From: CAZIGM01 sp964538675
GTDB taxonomy: Bacteria > Bacillota > Bacilli > Tepidibacillales > Tepidibacillaceae
DNA length: 15,550 bases
NCBI GenBank assembly: GCA_964538675.1
Contig: CAZIGM010000039.1
Location: 1-15,550, forward strand
Direction of reading: 5' to 3'
In this document: positions 8,863-15,262 of the stretch, piece after piece
How the letters are laid out: every line of letters begins with the position of its first letter
Numbering within the stretch: the first letter of the stretch is position 1
The notes under the pieces: model-generated
What the model was told of the DNA's origin: nothing
Databases searched by the model: none
The model's input: the letters and a program-made list of their open reading frames with translations, nothing else
Made by a program: the position numbers and the translations under genes

Positions 8863-9574
8863 TGCTTTCTCCCCCTATTCTTTTTAATATCTCTTTATAT
8901 GCATCTTCAACATTACCTAAATTTCTACGAAAACGATCTTTATCTAATTTCTCCTTCGTTTCCTCATCCCAGAAACGACAAGTATCTGGAGAAATTTCAT
9001 CAGCCAATATTAACTCATCTGAATTATTAATACCAAATTCCAATTTAAAATCAACTAATATTATCTTCTTCATTTTCAAATAATCAATTAATATTTCATT
9101 TACCTTTAAACCAATATTCTTCATTTGTTCAATTTCTTCTGTCGTTGCTAGTTCAAGAACTGAGACATGTGATGAATTAATAAGAGGATCACCTAATGTA
9201 TCATCCTTATAATACAACTCAACTACAGGATGCCTTAGCAATGTCCCTTCTTCTAAACCAAGTCGTTTTGCCAGTGAACCAGCTGCAATATTACGTACAA
9301 CTACTTCAATTTGAAGTATTTTTACACCCTCAACCAATTGCTCATTTAAAGACAATTCTTTGATATAGTGATTTTTAATACCTTTAGATGCAAGCATTTG
9401 AAAAAAAACACCACTAATACGATTATTTAGTTCCCCTTTACCAACAATAGTGCCTCGTTTTTCACCATTAAACGCTGTAGCATCATCTTTATATTCAATC
9501 CAAAATTGATTAGCATGATCGGTTTTATAGACTTTCTTGGCCTTTCCTTCATAGAGCAATTCCTGTTTCTGCAT
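8855..9574 (-). CDS. purC: SAICAR synthetase
   Basis: PurC joins aspartate to CAIR with ATP to give SAICAR, the step after PurE. The product is 239 residues, normal for the bacterial enzyme. Motifs in order: LYEGKAKKVY (7-16, nucleotide loop), KDDATAFNGEKRG (29-41), VVVRNIAAGSLAKR (91-104, signature 1), LVDFKLEFG (173-181) and ADEISPDTCRFWDEET (191-206, signature 2). AAGGTG precedes the ATG. It begins 25 bases after purB and its stop lies inside the start of purS. No anomalies were seen. Confidence 0.98.
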   Translation of the reverse strand: MQKQELLYEGKAKKVYKTDHANQFWIEYKDDATAFNGEKRGTIVGKGELNNRISGVFFQMLASKGIKNHYIKELSLNEQLVEGVKILQIEVVVRNIAAGSLAKRLGLEEGTLLRHPVVELYYKDDTLGDPLINSSHVSVLELATTEEIEQMKNIGLKVNEILIDYLKMKKIILVDFKLEFGINNSDELILADEISPDTCRFWDEETKEKLDKDRFRRNLGNVEDAYKEILKRIGGESIV

Positions 9575-9599
9575 TTAGTTCACCTTCCCGCTTGTTTAT

Positions 9600-10895
9600 T
9601 TAGATTAAACCTAATCTCTCAAATATATAATCAACATTTTTAATATGATATTGCGGATTAAAACATTCATTTATTTCTTCTTTGCTAAGTGTATTAACAA
9701 TTTTTTCTTCTAAAAAGACTAATTCTTTAAATGGTTTTTGTTCGTCCCAAGCTTGCATAGCTCTTTTCTGTATTAAATCATATGCCTCCTCACGCTTCAT
9801 TCCTTTGTTTATAAGTGCTAATAATAATCTTTGTGAAAAAATTAAGCCGAATGTTTTTTCCATATTTTTAAGCATATTATCATCAAATACTGTAAGATTT
9901 TTCACTATAGTACCAAAACGATTTAGCATATAATCCAATAGTATTGTTGCATCTGGAATAATAATACGTTCTACAGAAGAATGAGAAATATCCCTTTCGT
10001 GCCATAATGGAACGTCTTCATAAGCTGAAAGCATATAACCACGTAAAACACGGGATAATCCAGTAATATTCTCTGAACCAATTGGATTTCTTTTATGAGG
10101 CATTGCAGATGAGCCCTTTTGTCCTTTACTAAAAAATTCTTCTACTTCACGTATTTCGGTCTTTTGTAATCCCCTAATTTCAACAGCAAACTTTTCTAAA
10201 GATGAACCAATTAGCGCTATTGTAGCAATATACTCTGCGTGTCTATCTCTTTGAATTGTCTGTGTAGATATTGGAGCAGGTTTAATTCCTAATTCCTTAC
10301 ATACATATTCCTCAATAAATGGTGGAATATTTGCGAACGTCCCAACTGCACCAGATATTTTTCCATACTCTATAATTTCTGCTGCCCTTTTAAATCTATC
10401 AAGATTGCGCTTCATCTCTTCATGCCACAATGCTAATTTTAAGCCAAAGGTTGTGGGTTCTGCATGAACTCCATGAGTTCTACCCATCATAACCGTGTAT
10501 TTATGTTCAATTGCTTTTTCCTTTAATATTAATAAGAAATTTTCAAGATCGTTTAATATTATTTTATTTGCTTGTGAAATCCTATAGGAAAGTGCAGTAT
10601 CTACAACATCAGTTGAAGTTAAACCATAATGTACCCATTTTGATTCTGGTCCTAGTGTTTCTGATACTGCTCTCGTAAAAGCTACCACATCATGTTTTGT
10701 ATCTTGCTCTATTTCTAATATTCTATCCATATTTATCTTGGCACTCTTTTTGATTTTTAGAACGTCTTCTTTAGGAATAACACCCAATTCAGCCCACGCT
10801 TCATCAGCCAAAATCTCTACTTCAAGCCAAGATTGATATTTATTTTCTTCTGTCCATATTTTTTGCATTTCTGGTCTAGAATATCGTTCAATCAT
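9600..10895 (-). CDS. purB: Adenylosuccinate lyase
   Basis: PurB releases fumarate twice in purine synthesis: from SAICAR to give AICAR, and from adenylosuccinate to give AMP. The 431-residue product has the usual length for the Bacillus-type enzyme. It shows GRTHGVHAEPTTFG (138-151, with general-acid His141) and the fumarase/aspartase superfamily signature GSSAMPHKRNP (261-271), whose flexible loop carries the catalytic serine (Ser263 by position). HYGLTSTDVVDTA (89-101) is a further family marker. GGAGGG lies six bases before the ATG. It follows purE by 31 bases, where purK would sit in Bacillus. Confidence 0.98.
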   Translation of the reverse strand: MIERYSRPEMQKIWTEENKYQSWLEVEILADEAWAELGVIPKEDVLKIKKSAKINMDRILEIEQDTKHDVVAFTRAVSETLGPESKWVHYGLTSTDVVDTALSYRISQANKIILNDLENFLLILKEKAIEHKYTVMMGRTHGVHAEPTTFGLKLALWHEEMKRNLDRFKRAAEIIEYGKISGAVGTFANIPPFIEEYVCKELGIKPAPISTQTIQRDRHAEYIATIALIGSSLEKFAVEIRGLQKTEIREVEEFFSKGQKGSSAMPHKRNPIGSENITGLSRVLRGYMLSAYEDVPLWHERDISHSSVERIIIPDATILLDYMLNRFGTIVKNLTVFDDNMLKNMEKTFGLIFSQRLLLALINKGMKREEAYDLIQKRAMQAWDEQKPFKELVFLEEKIVNTLSKEEINECFNPQYHIKNVDYIFERLGLI

Positions 10896-10926
10896 TAATT
10901 ACCCTCCACCCTTTTAAAATTGATTA

Positions 10927-11433
10927 TCAATCAATATATTTATTTACACCTATCTCACTTAACTTCTTATCCTTTTCTTCTACTTCTTTTGCCATTTCAC
11001 TTCTTATATTTTTTAATCTTTCTGCTACATTATTATCAATTAACGCAATTATTTGTCCAGCCAATATTCCAGCATTATATGCTCCATTAATAGCTACAGT
11101 TGCTACTGGAATACCCTTTGGCATTTGTACAATTGAGTACAATGCATCTACACCATTTAATGCTCCACCTTTTATCGGTACGCCAATTATTGGTATGTTT
11201 GTATATGCAGCCAATACTCCTGGCAAATGGGCCGCCAATCCAGCTCCTGCAATAATGACAGAAAACCCTTTTTCATCAGCTTCTTTAGCTAATATTGCAG
11301 TTCTCTCTGGAACTCTATGTGCTGAAGATATTCTTACTTCGTAGCTTATATTTAATTTGTTAAGTGCATTCATTGCCCCTTGCATAATGTCTAAATCTGA
11401 ATCACTACCCATAATAATTAAGACCTTAGGCAT
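10927..11433 (-). CDS. purE: PurE carboxyaminoimidazole ribonucleotide synthase/mutase, class I-like
   Basis: PurE forms CAIR. Class I enzymes rearrange N5-CAIR made by PurK, while class II enzymes carboxylate AIR directly with CO2. The 168-residue product has GSDSDL (9-14), SSAHRVPER (36-44), GAGLAAHLPG (63-72) and YSIVQMPKGIPVATVAI (99-115). AAHLPG and YSIVQMP place it with class I rather than class II. However, purK is missing from the operon, and Leu replaces the usual Gly before AAHLPG. It is the first gene after the riboswitch leader, 37 bases past the terminator T-run, with AGGAGTGG before the ATG. Whether PurK is encoded elsewhere or this PurE works without it cannot be told here. Confidence 0.96.
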   Translation of the reverse strand: MPKVLIIMGSDSDLDIMQGAMNALNKLNISYEVRISSAHRVPERTAILAKEADEKGFSVIIAGAGLAAHLPGVLAAYTNIPIIGVPIKGGALNGVDALYSIVQMPKGIPVATVAINGAYNAGILAGQIIALIDNNVAERLKNIRSEMAKEVEEKDKKLSEIGVNKYID

Positions 11434-11470
11434 CTAATACCACTCCTATACTTTATTTTGTATTATATCT

Positions 11471-11530
11471 AAAAAAAGCCCAAGATGAGTAGGTCTCAAA
11501 AAAGAGGAGAGAAACCTACCCGCCTGGGCT
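11471..11530 (-). terminator. Regulated intrinsic terminator of the purine operon leader
   Basis: On the minus strand AGCCCA (11530-11525) pairs with TGGGCT (11482-11477). GGGTAGGTTTC (11521-11511) pairs with GAGACCTACTC (11497-11487), allowing G-T pairs. Together they make a stem of about 18 pairs with a small internal loop, followed by a T-run at 11477-11471. It ends 37 bases before purE. Its 5' arm contains the 3' strand of the PRPP aptamer P1 helix and the conserved AAAAGCCC core, so terminator and bound aptamer exclude each other. Confidence 0.92.
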
Positions 11531-11632
11531 TTTATCCCTTCGGTGTAGCATCCATAAGGTATGCTTGAACCACTCGGTCTTAAAATAGTTAATCCATAAC
11601 ATTTACAAATCATCTATTTAAACCCTAGGTTC
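11511..11632 (-). promoter_or_regulatory. ykkC-family riboswitch aptamer, PRPP-sensing subtype (predicted)
   Basis: On the minus strand the conserved ykkC blocks appear in order: AACCTAGGGTTT (from 11631), GACCGAGTGGTT (about 11581-11570) and ACACCGAAGGGATAAAAGCCC (about 11546-11526), ending in GGGTAGGTT. The closing helix pairs AACCTA (11631-11626) with TAGGTT (11518-11513). ykkC RNAs split into guanidine, ppGpp, PRPP and nucleotide types. The PRPP call rests on context: directly after a guanine aptamer and before a purine operon, the setting described for PRPP riboswitches. PRPP binding should hold P1 closed, block the terminator and turn the operon on. Ligand specificity is inferred, not seen. 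Confidence 0.9.
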
Positions 11633-11639
11633 ACTTTCA

Positions 11640-11706
11640 CTCATAGTCTAGTAATTTACGGTTACTAGGTAGATACTTTCAGGCCATATCCCTGATAATA
11701 TACGAG
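11640..11706 (-). promoter_or_regulatory. Purine riboswitch aptamer, guanine type
   Basis: The minus strand folds as a canonical three-way junction. P1 pairs CTCGTA (11706-11701) with TATGAG (11645-11640). P2 is TCAGG/CCTGA closing loop GATATGG. P3 is CTAGTAA/TTACTAG closing loop CCGTAAA, and J2/3 reads AAGTATCTAC. The J3/1 base that reads the ligand (position 74 in B. subtilis xpt numbering) is C, in GACTATGAG, which predicts guanine or hypoxanthine rather than adenine. It starts about 23 bases after the predicted transcription start. It ends eight bases before the PRPP aptamer P1, so the two form a tandem unit. Confidence 0.95.
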
Positions 11707-11740
11707 ACAATCATTATTCTTTTATAAAATAATCAATTAT

Positions 11741-11769
11741 AGTTTATCTTTTGTTATAAAAAGTGTCAA
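11741..11769 (-). promoter_or_regulatory. Probable sigma-A promoter of the purine operon
   Basis: The minus strand has a consensus -35 TTGACA (11769-11764), a 17-base spacer and TAAACT (11746-11741) as -10. TAAACT matches four of six consensus bases. A perfect TATAAT overlaps just downstream (11741-11736) but lies 22 bases from the -35. Either gives a start near 11725-11735, shortly before the guanine aptamer. No PurR-box-like palindrome was recognised, which fits control by RNA. Confidence 0.65.
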
Positions 11770-11823
11770 TAAAAACACGAACATTTATCAAGATTTGTAT
11801 AAAATAGTTAAGTTATTTCACTA

Positions 11824-11841
11824 TTATCATATCTGGATAAA
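11824..11841. repeat. 18-bp direct repeat, left copy
   Basis: TTATCATATCTGGATAAA here is identical to 13262-13279. This copy abuts the amidohydrolase stop codon (TAG at 11844-11842) and lies about 55 bp upstream of the purine promoter -35. TTATC-N7-GATAA within it is an imperfect dyad. The two copies bracket the amidohydrolase gene and the hairpin cluster. Confidence 0.85.
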
Positions 11842-13017
11842 CTATATATTTATTTTATTACATCTGTCATAAACTACTTTACCGTCTATAATAGTCATGT
11901 CAACCTTGGTAAGATAATTAAATGGATTCCCAGACCAAACCACTATGTCTGCATCTTTACCAACTTCAAGTGAACCAACCTTATTCTCAACACCCATATG
12001 CCTTGCTGGATTAATTGTAATGGCTTCCCAGGCAGCTTTTTCACTTAAACCTTCTCTAACAGCTATTGCTGCAACTACTATAATAAATTCAATCGGTATT
12101 ATTGGATGATCCGTAATGATTGAAAAACGGACACCGACCTTTTCTAATTCTACTAAAGTATGCCACCCTTTTTCTCCTAGTTCAATTTTTGAACGATTAG
12201 ATAGTGTAGGACCAACTGTTACAAGATAATTTCTAGCTGATATTATATCTGCAATTTTATGTCCTTCAGTACAATGTTCTAAGGTCATATTAACATCAAA
12301 TTCTTCCGCTATTCTGATAGCCGTTATTATATCATCCGCTCTATGTGCATGAGCTCTTAGTGGTATCTCTTTCTTTAGTACTTTTATAAGTGTTTCCATT
12401 TTTAAGTCTTTGTCTGGTAATTTTTCAGGATCATGAACTCCCTTCTCTAATTTAATAAGGTAGTTTTGAGCCTTTATTAAGTTTTCTCTTAATATGGCCG
12501 CAGTCCCCATTCTAGTTGATGGCATTTGCTTTTTTTCTCCATAAACCCTTTTAGGATTTTCTCCAAAAGCTATTTTTAGACCTGACAACTCTTTAATTGC
12601 CATTTCATCAACTACACGACCATATGTTTTTAATACTGACATTTCGCCCCCAATAACATTCGCACTACCTGGCATAATTTGAACAGTAGTAATACCACCT
12701 TTATAGGCATCAATAAAACCTTGTTCTAAAGGGTTAATAGCATCTAGAGCTCGTAAATGAGGAGTCGATGGATTAGTCATCTCATTACCGTCTTCCCCTG
12801 CCCAATCGACTGTTTCTTCAAAGATTCCTAGGTGTGTATGTGCGTCTATCAATCCTGGTGTTATCCATTTATCGGAGCCATCTATGATTATTGCATCAGC
12901 TGGAATTTCTACATTTTCTCCTATTGCTTTTATTTTACCTTCTTCAATTAAAATAATACCGCATTCTATTATTCCTTGTGTTATAGTATTAATTTTTCCA
13001 TTTGTAATAGCTAACAT
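11842..13017 (-). CDS. Metal-dependent amidohydrolase of unknown substrate (imidazolonepropionase-like)
   Basis: This 391-residue protein belongs to the amidohydrolase superfamily, the subgroup near imidazolonepropionase and related cyclic amidases or dipeptidases. It has the N-terminal beta-sandwich strands, then GLIDAHTHLG with metal ligands H60 and H62. A glycine-containing PGSANVIGGEMSV segment (117-129) follows. Further candidate metal or catalytic residues are H223/H225 in RAHAHRADD, H248 in LEHCTEGH and D303 in ITDHP. The C-terminus VGSLEVGKDADIVVWSGNP is typical of the superfamily. No signal peptide is seen, so it is probably cytoplasmic. GGGGGAT lies just upstream of the ATG. The gene is monocistronic by spacing and is flanked by 18-bp repeats. 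The substrate cannot be deduced; nothing links it directly to purines apart from location. Confidence 0.88.
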   Translation of the reverse strand: MLAITNGKINTITQGIIECGIILIEEGKIKAIGENVEIPADAIIIDGSDKWITPGLIDAHTHLGIFEETVDWAGEDGNEMTNPSTPHLRALDAINPLEQGFIDAYKGGITTVQIMPGSANVIGGEMSVLKTYGRVVDEMAIKELSGLKIAFGENPKRVYGEKKQMPSTRMGTAAILRENLIKAQNYLIKLEKGVHDPEKLPDKDLKMETLIKVLKKEIPLRAHAHRADDIITAIRIAEEFDVNMTLEHCTEGHKIADIISARNYLVTVGPTLSNRSKIELGEKGWHTLVELEKVGVRFSIITDHPIIPIEFIIVVAAIAVREGLSEKAAWEAITINPARHMGVENKVGSLEVGKDADIVVWSGNPFNYLTKVDMTIIDGKVVYDRCNKINI

Positions 13018-13078
13018 AAAAAATCCCCCATATTTAATTTTATTTTTTTATTAAAGATGTAAAGCTGATTTTTATTTA

Positions 13079-13258
13079 GATGGAGTTTTAACTCCACCTG
13101 AATTCTAGCACTCAAGAGTACAAGTCATGATAATGTGCTAAAGCACTTATTCATGCTATGTGAGACTTATCCTAAATTCATTTTCCCCCACTTATCATAG
13201 CGAGACTAAGGAACTTTGTTCCATTAGCGAAACTTGTGCACTTTGTGTAGAAGTGGGG
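13079..13258. repeat. Hairpin-rich extragenic element upstream of the amidohydrolase
   Basis: Four inverted repeats lie end to end. They are TGGAGTT-TT-AACTCCA at 13081-13096; ACTC-AA-GAGT near 13110-13119; a long stem from CATGA (13126) to TCATG (13155) closed by GTGC-TAAA-GCAC; and an outer CCCCACTT (13186-13193)/AAGTGGGG (13251-13258) stem. The outer stem encloses CTAAGGAAC-TTT-GTTCC-A-TTAG. The density of stems looks like a structured RNA or a non-autonomous mobile element, perhaps derived from an IS200/IS605-type end. I recognise no named family. It fills most of the 432-base gap 13018-13449 and lies in the expected 5' leader of the amidohydrolase. Confidence 0.6.
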
Positions 13259-13261
13259 TTC

Positions 13262-13279
13262 TTATCATATCTGGATAAA
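13262..13279. repeat. 18-bp direct repeat, right copy
   Basis: This is an exact copy of 11824-11841 (TTATCATATCTGGATAAA), three bases beyond the CCCCACTT/AAGTGGGG stem and about 245 bp upstream of the amidohydrolase start. Sequence outside the 18 bp does not match between copies. Confidence 0.85.
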
Positions 13280-13312
13280 AAAAATAAGATGATATTATCC
13301 TATTTTCTTATT
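13277..13312 (-). terminator. Possible second terminator after the membrane-protein genes
   Basis: On the minus strand AATAAGA (13312-13306) can pair with TCTTATT (13289-13283), followed by a run of eight T (13284-13277). The stem is short and all A-T rich apart from one pair, and the loop is large. It may back up the stronger terminator at 13364-13399. Confidence 0.35.
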
Positions 13313-13363
13313 GTAGCCCTTTTATTAATATTATGAAAGCCCAATCTAAATAACATATGCCAT

Positions 13364-13399
13364 AAAAAACTTGTTAATAATGTTTATATTATTAACAAG
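13364..13399 (-). terminator. Intrinsic terminator after the 282-residue DUF4405 gene
   Basis: CTTGTTAATAAT (13399-13388 on the minus strand) pairs perfectly with ATTATTAACAAG (13381-13370) around a six-base loop, followed by TTTTTT (13369-13364). It starts about 50 bases past the stop codon. The plus strand also carries TTTTT after the stem, so it could act in both directions. Confidence 0.85.
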
Positions 13400-13449
13400 T
13401 TTTTATAAGAAAATTTAGATTTTTAATATTAGTAACTTTTTTAAAGAAA

Positions 13450-14298
13450 TCAATTTAATAAAATTTTTTTCCTTTTCCTAAAAATTTTATTAACATATAT
13501 CTCTATATAATATACTAACATAATAACAAAAATTGATATCCCAAAATAGGCTGCAATCGATGAGGAATCGGTGGTTACAGTATACGATGGATAACCAGAG
13601 CCGGAACCACGACCGCCACCACCTCCACGGCCTCCTTTGCTTTTCTCACCTTCAGATAAACTCGCTACATTGCTTGATGGATATAAATTATTACTTAAAG
13701 ATGTATTGTTTTGAGATTGTGAGACATATTGATTATCAAATATTAAATTATTCTTTATAGTATTGAAATATTCTGTGTAATTCAAAGAATATAACCCAAA
13801 TAGTACTACTGTAATCATAAAAACGCCTTTTAAAGGGATAGATACACTTTTAATTTCATACTGTCCTACTTTTTTAAAAGCATTTATCGCCCACTTCCAA
13901 TGCAAGCCAATATGTATCGCTATAACTAGTAATGTTAAAAATGCGGCAGCTACATGTATATGTTGCCACATATTTATGTTACCACCTATCGACAACCAAC
14001 TAAATCCTATTTTTCTTGATATAGGTAGACCACTTAAAAGAATAACAAAAGACCCTATAAGCAAAATAATATCTAGTGCGTAATTTAATTTTGCCTTTTT
14101 CGGAAATTTTTTAAAATACCTCTTTGAGGCTTCAAGTATCCATTGCCAATGTAATACTATATGTATGATAAATATTATTCCTAAGCCTAAGCCTACCCAT
14201 TCGTGTAATGCCAAACCAGTTAATTTAGGTTCCATTATTATTAAATATAATATGGCTAAAACTATATCTAAATTAAAATTTGTTTCTAGCTTATTCAT
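13450..14298 (-). CDS. DUF4405 family six-helix membrane cytochrome-like protein with glycine-rich loop
   Basis: This 282-residue integral membrane protein resembles DUF4405, also called flavinylation-associated cytochrome, thought to be a b-type cytochrome in electron transfer across the membrane. Predicted helices lie near residues 10-24, 36-53, 71-90, 112-134, 155-173 and 245-266. Lys/Arg-rich segments after helices 2, 4 and 6 put both ends and those loops in the cytoplasm. Histidines H32, H46 and H50 (LHEWVGLG, IHIVLHW) and H113, H115, H129 and H133 (HIHVA, IHIGLHW) are candidate heme ligands. The large external loop 174-244 is Ser/Asn-rich and contains SKGGRGGGGGRGSGSG. No CxxCH or flavin-attachment motif is present. 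GGGTG lies just upstream of the ATG. It is a paralogue of the gene at 14435-15193. The exact electron donor and acceptor are unknown. Confidence 0.85.
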   Translation of the reverse strand: MNKLETNFNLDIVLAILYLIIMEPKLTGLALHEWVGLGLGIIFIIHIVLHWQWILEASKRYFKKFPKKAKLNYALDIILLIGSFVILLSGLPISRKIGFSWLSIGGNINMWQHIHVAAAFLTLLVIAIHIGLHWKWAINAFKKVGQYEIKSVSIPLKGVFMITVVLFGLYSLNYTEYFNTIKNNLIFDNQYVSQSQNNTSLSNNLYPSSNVASLSEGEKSKGGRGGGGGRGSGSGYPSYTVTTDSSSIAAYFGISIFVIMLVYYIEIYVNKIFRKRKKILLN

Positions 14299-14337
14299 AT
14301 TTTCACCCGTCCTAACTATTACTTTAGTTTAGCATTC

Positions 14338-14373
14338 AAATCTTAATATTTTCTTAATAATATATTAAGATTT
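14338..14373. promoter_or_regulatory. 12-bp inverted repeat upstream of the 282-residue DUF4405 gene, candidate operator
   Basis: AAATCTTAATAT (14338-14349) and its exact inverse ATATTAAGATTT (14362-14373) are separated by 12 bp, within which another CTTAATA occurs. The site lies 40 bp upstream of the start codon. The same 12-mer occurs once upstream of the paralogue (15263-15274). Regular TTAAG/CTTAA half-sites about 11 bp apart suggest a dimeric regulator, but AT-rich sequence makes this tentative. Confidence 0.4.
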
Positions 14374-14387
14374 ATATAATATTTAAC

Positions 14388-14426
14388 AAAAAAACTTGCT
14401 GATGTTATCTTATCATCAGCAAGTTT
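14388..14426 (-). terminator. Intrinsic terminator after the 252-residue DUF4405 gene
   Basis: On the minus strand AAACTTGCTGATG (14426-14414) pairs with CATCAGCAAGTTT (14404-14392) around a nine-base loop, followed by a T-run to 14388. It starts about nine bases past the stop codon and separates the two paralogues into two transcripts. Confidence 0.9.
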
Positions 14427-14434
14427 AAAATTAT

Positions 14435-15193
14435 CTAAGCTCTTTTTCGCATTGCTCTTGAAGCTTTATTTATAATACAATCAAAGTAATATACTATAAC
14501 TGTTAGAAAGGCGGTAATTCCAAGATAAGCTAATATTGATGTTGAATCAGTAGTAGCAGTCAAAGAATGCATGCCACCTCGACCACCACCACCATGACCT
14601 TTTCCTTTAATGTATTGTGAATAGTCAGGGTTTATAATTGAGAATGATTTATCCAATGTTGTAAATAAATCAATGTAAATAATTGAATAAATTCCTAAGC
14701 CAATAATTGCAATAACTATAGGAGCTTTTACGACAAATGGCATATGATAATTAACTTTAAATATTTTTTTAAATGCACACGTTGTCCATTGCCAATGCAA
14801 TCCAATATGTATACCTATTATTATGAGAACTAAAAAGGACGAAGCTACATGTACTTGAAACCAAGTAAAACTATATACCCCAAACCCAAGCCAACTAAAA
14901 TCTATAGTCTTAGCTATAGAAAAACTGCTTAGAAGAATAAAAACGGAGCCTATAAGCATTAACAAATCTAATATGTAATTTAACTTTACTTTCCTTGGGA
15001 ATTTTTTAAATAATCTTTTGGTGGTCTCAACAACCCATTTCCAATGTAGTAGAATATGAATTATAAAGATTAATCCGACTCCAAGCCCTATCCACTCATG
15101 TAATGTTATTCCAGTAAATAAAGGTTCCATTATTATTAAATAAACAATTACCAACAAGAAGTCTAAGAAAAAATTCACTTTCATTTTACTCAT
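14435..15193 (-). CDS. DUF4405 family six-helix membrane cytochrome-like protein, second paralogue
   Basis: This is a 252-residue paralogue of the downstream neighbour, alignable without gaps over the first 150 residues. H32, H46, H50, H115, H129 and H133 are conserved at identical positions; the neighbour's H113 is Q113 here, so it is not an essential ligand. Six helices and the same cytoplasmic basic loops are predicted. The external loop is shorter and carries KGKGHGGGGRGGMHS, then TATTDSTSILAYLGIT, matching TVTTDSSSIAAYFGIS in the neighbour. The start is placed at ATG 15193: GGAGG lies 11 bases upstream, and MSKMKVNFFLDF lines up with MNKLETNFNLDI of the paralogue. A longer frame from 15211 would put its start codon inside that ribosome site. 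Its role is probably transmembrane electron transfer; partners are not in the window. Confidence 0.85.
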   Translation of the reverse strand: MSKMKVNFFLDFLLVIVYLIIMEPLFTGITLHEWIGLGVGLIFIIHILLHWKWVVETTKRLFKKFPRKVKLNYILDLLMLIGSVFILLSSFSIAKTIDFSWLGFGVYSFTWFQVHVASSFLVLIIIGIHIGLHWQWTTCAFKKIFKVNYHMPFVVKAPIVIAIIGLGIYSIIYIDLFTTLDKSFSIINPDYSQYIKGKGHGGGGRGGMHSLTATTDSTSILAYLGITAFLTVIVYYFDCIINKASRAMRKRA

Positions 15194-15262
15194 ATGTTCT
15201 AATACCTCCATTTTTCTATTTGACTTAATTTATCACTTCTTCTTTAATTTTTTATCAACAAA

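Noticed and set aside
11520..11529. CCGCCTGGGC on the plus strand, which matches the 3' core of the ZTP (pfl) riboswitch and would suit a purine locus.
   Set aside because: It is the antisense of the terminator and PRPP aptamer, lies on the strand opposite to all genes, and no other ZTP block was found around it.
11736..11741. Perfect TATAAT on the minus strand as the -10 of the purine promoter.
   Set aside because: It lies 22 bases from TTGACA, too far for a normal spacer; TAAACT at 17 bases is favoured, though TATAAT cannot be excluded.
13018..13080. Promoter for the amidohydrolase at TTTACA...TAAAAT.
   Set aside because: The spacer is only about 15 bases and the region is too AT-rich to support a call.
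13079..13260. CRISPR array, suggested by the run of short dyads.
   Set aside because: The stems differ in sequence and spacing; no constant repeat with regular spacers exists.
13450..14298. c-type cytochrome or covalently flavinylated protein.
   Set aside because: No CxxCH motif, and TTDSSSI does not match the known S/T-G-A-T flavin attachment motif.
15194..15211. Upstream ATG for the second DUF4405 gene.
   Set aside because: The GGAGG ribosome site overlaps its first codons, and the paralogue aligns from the next ATG.
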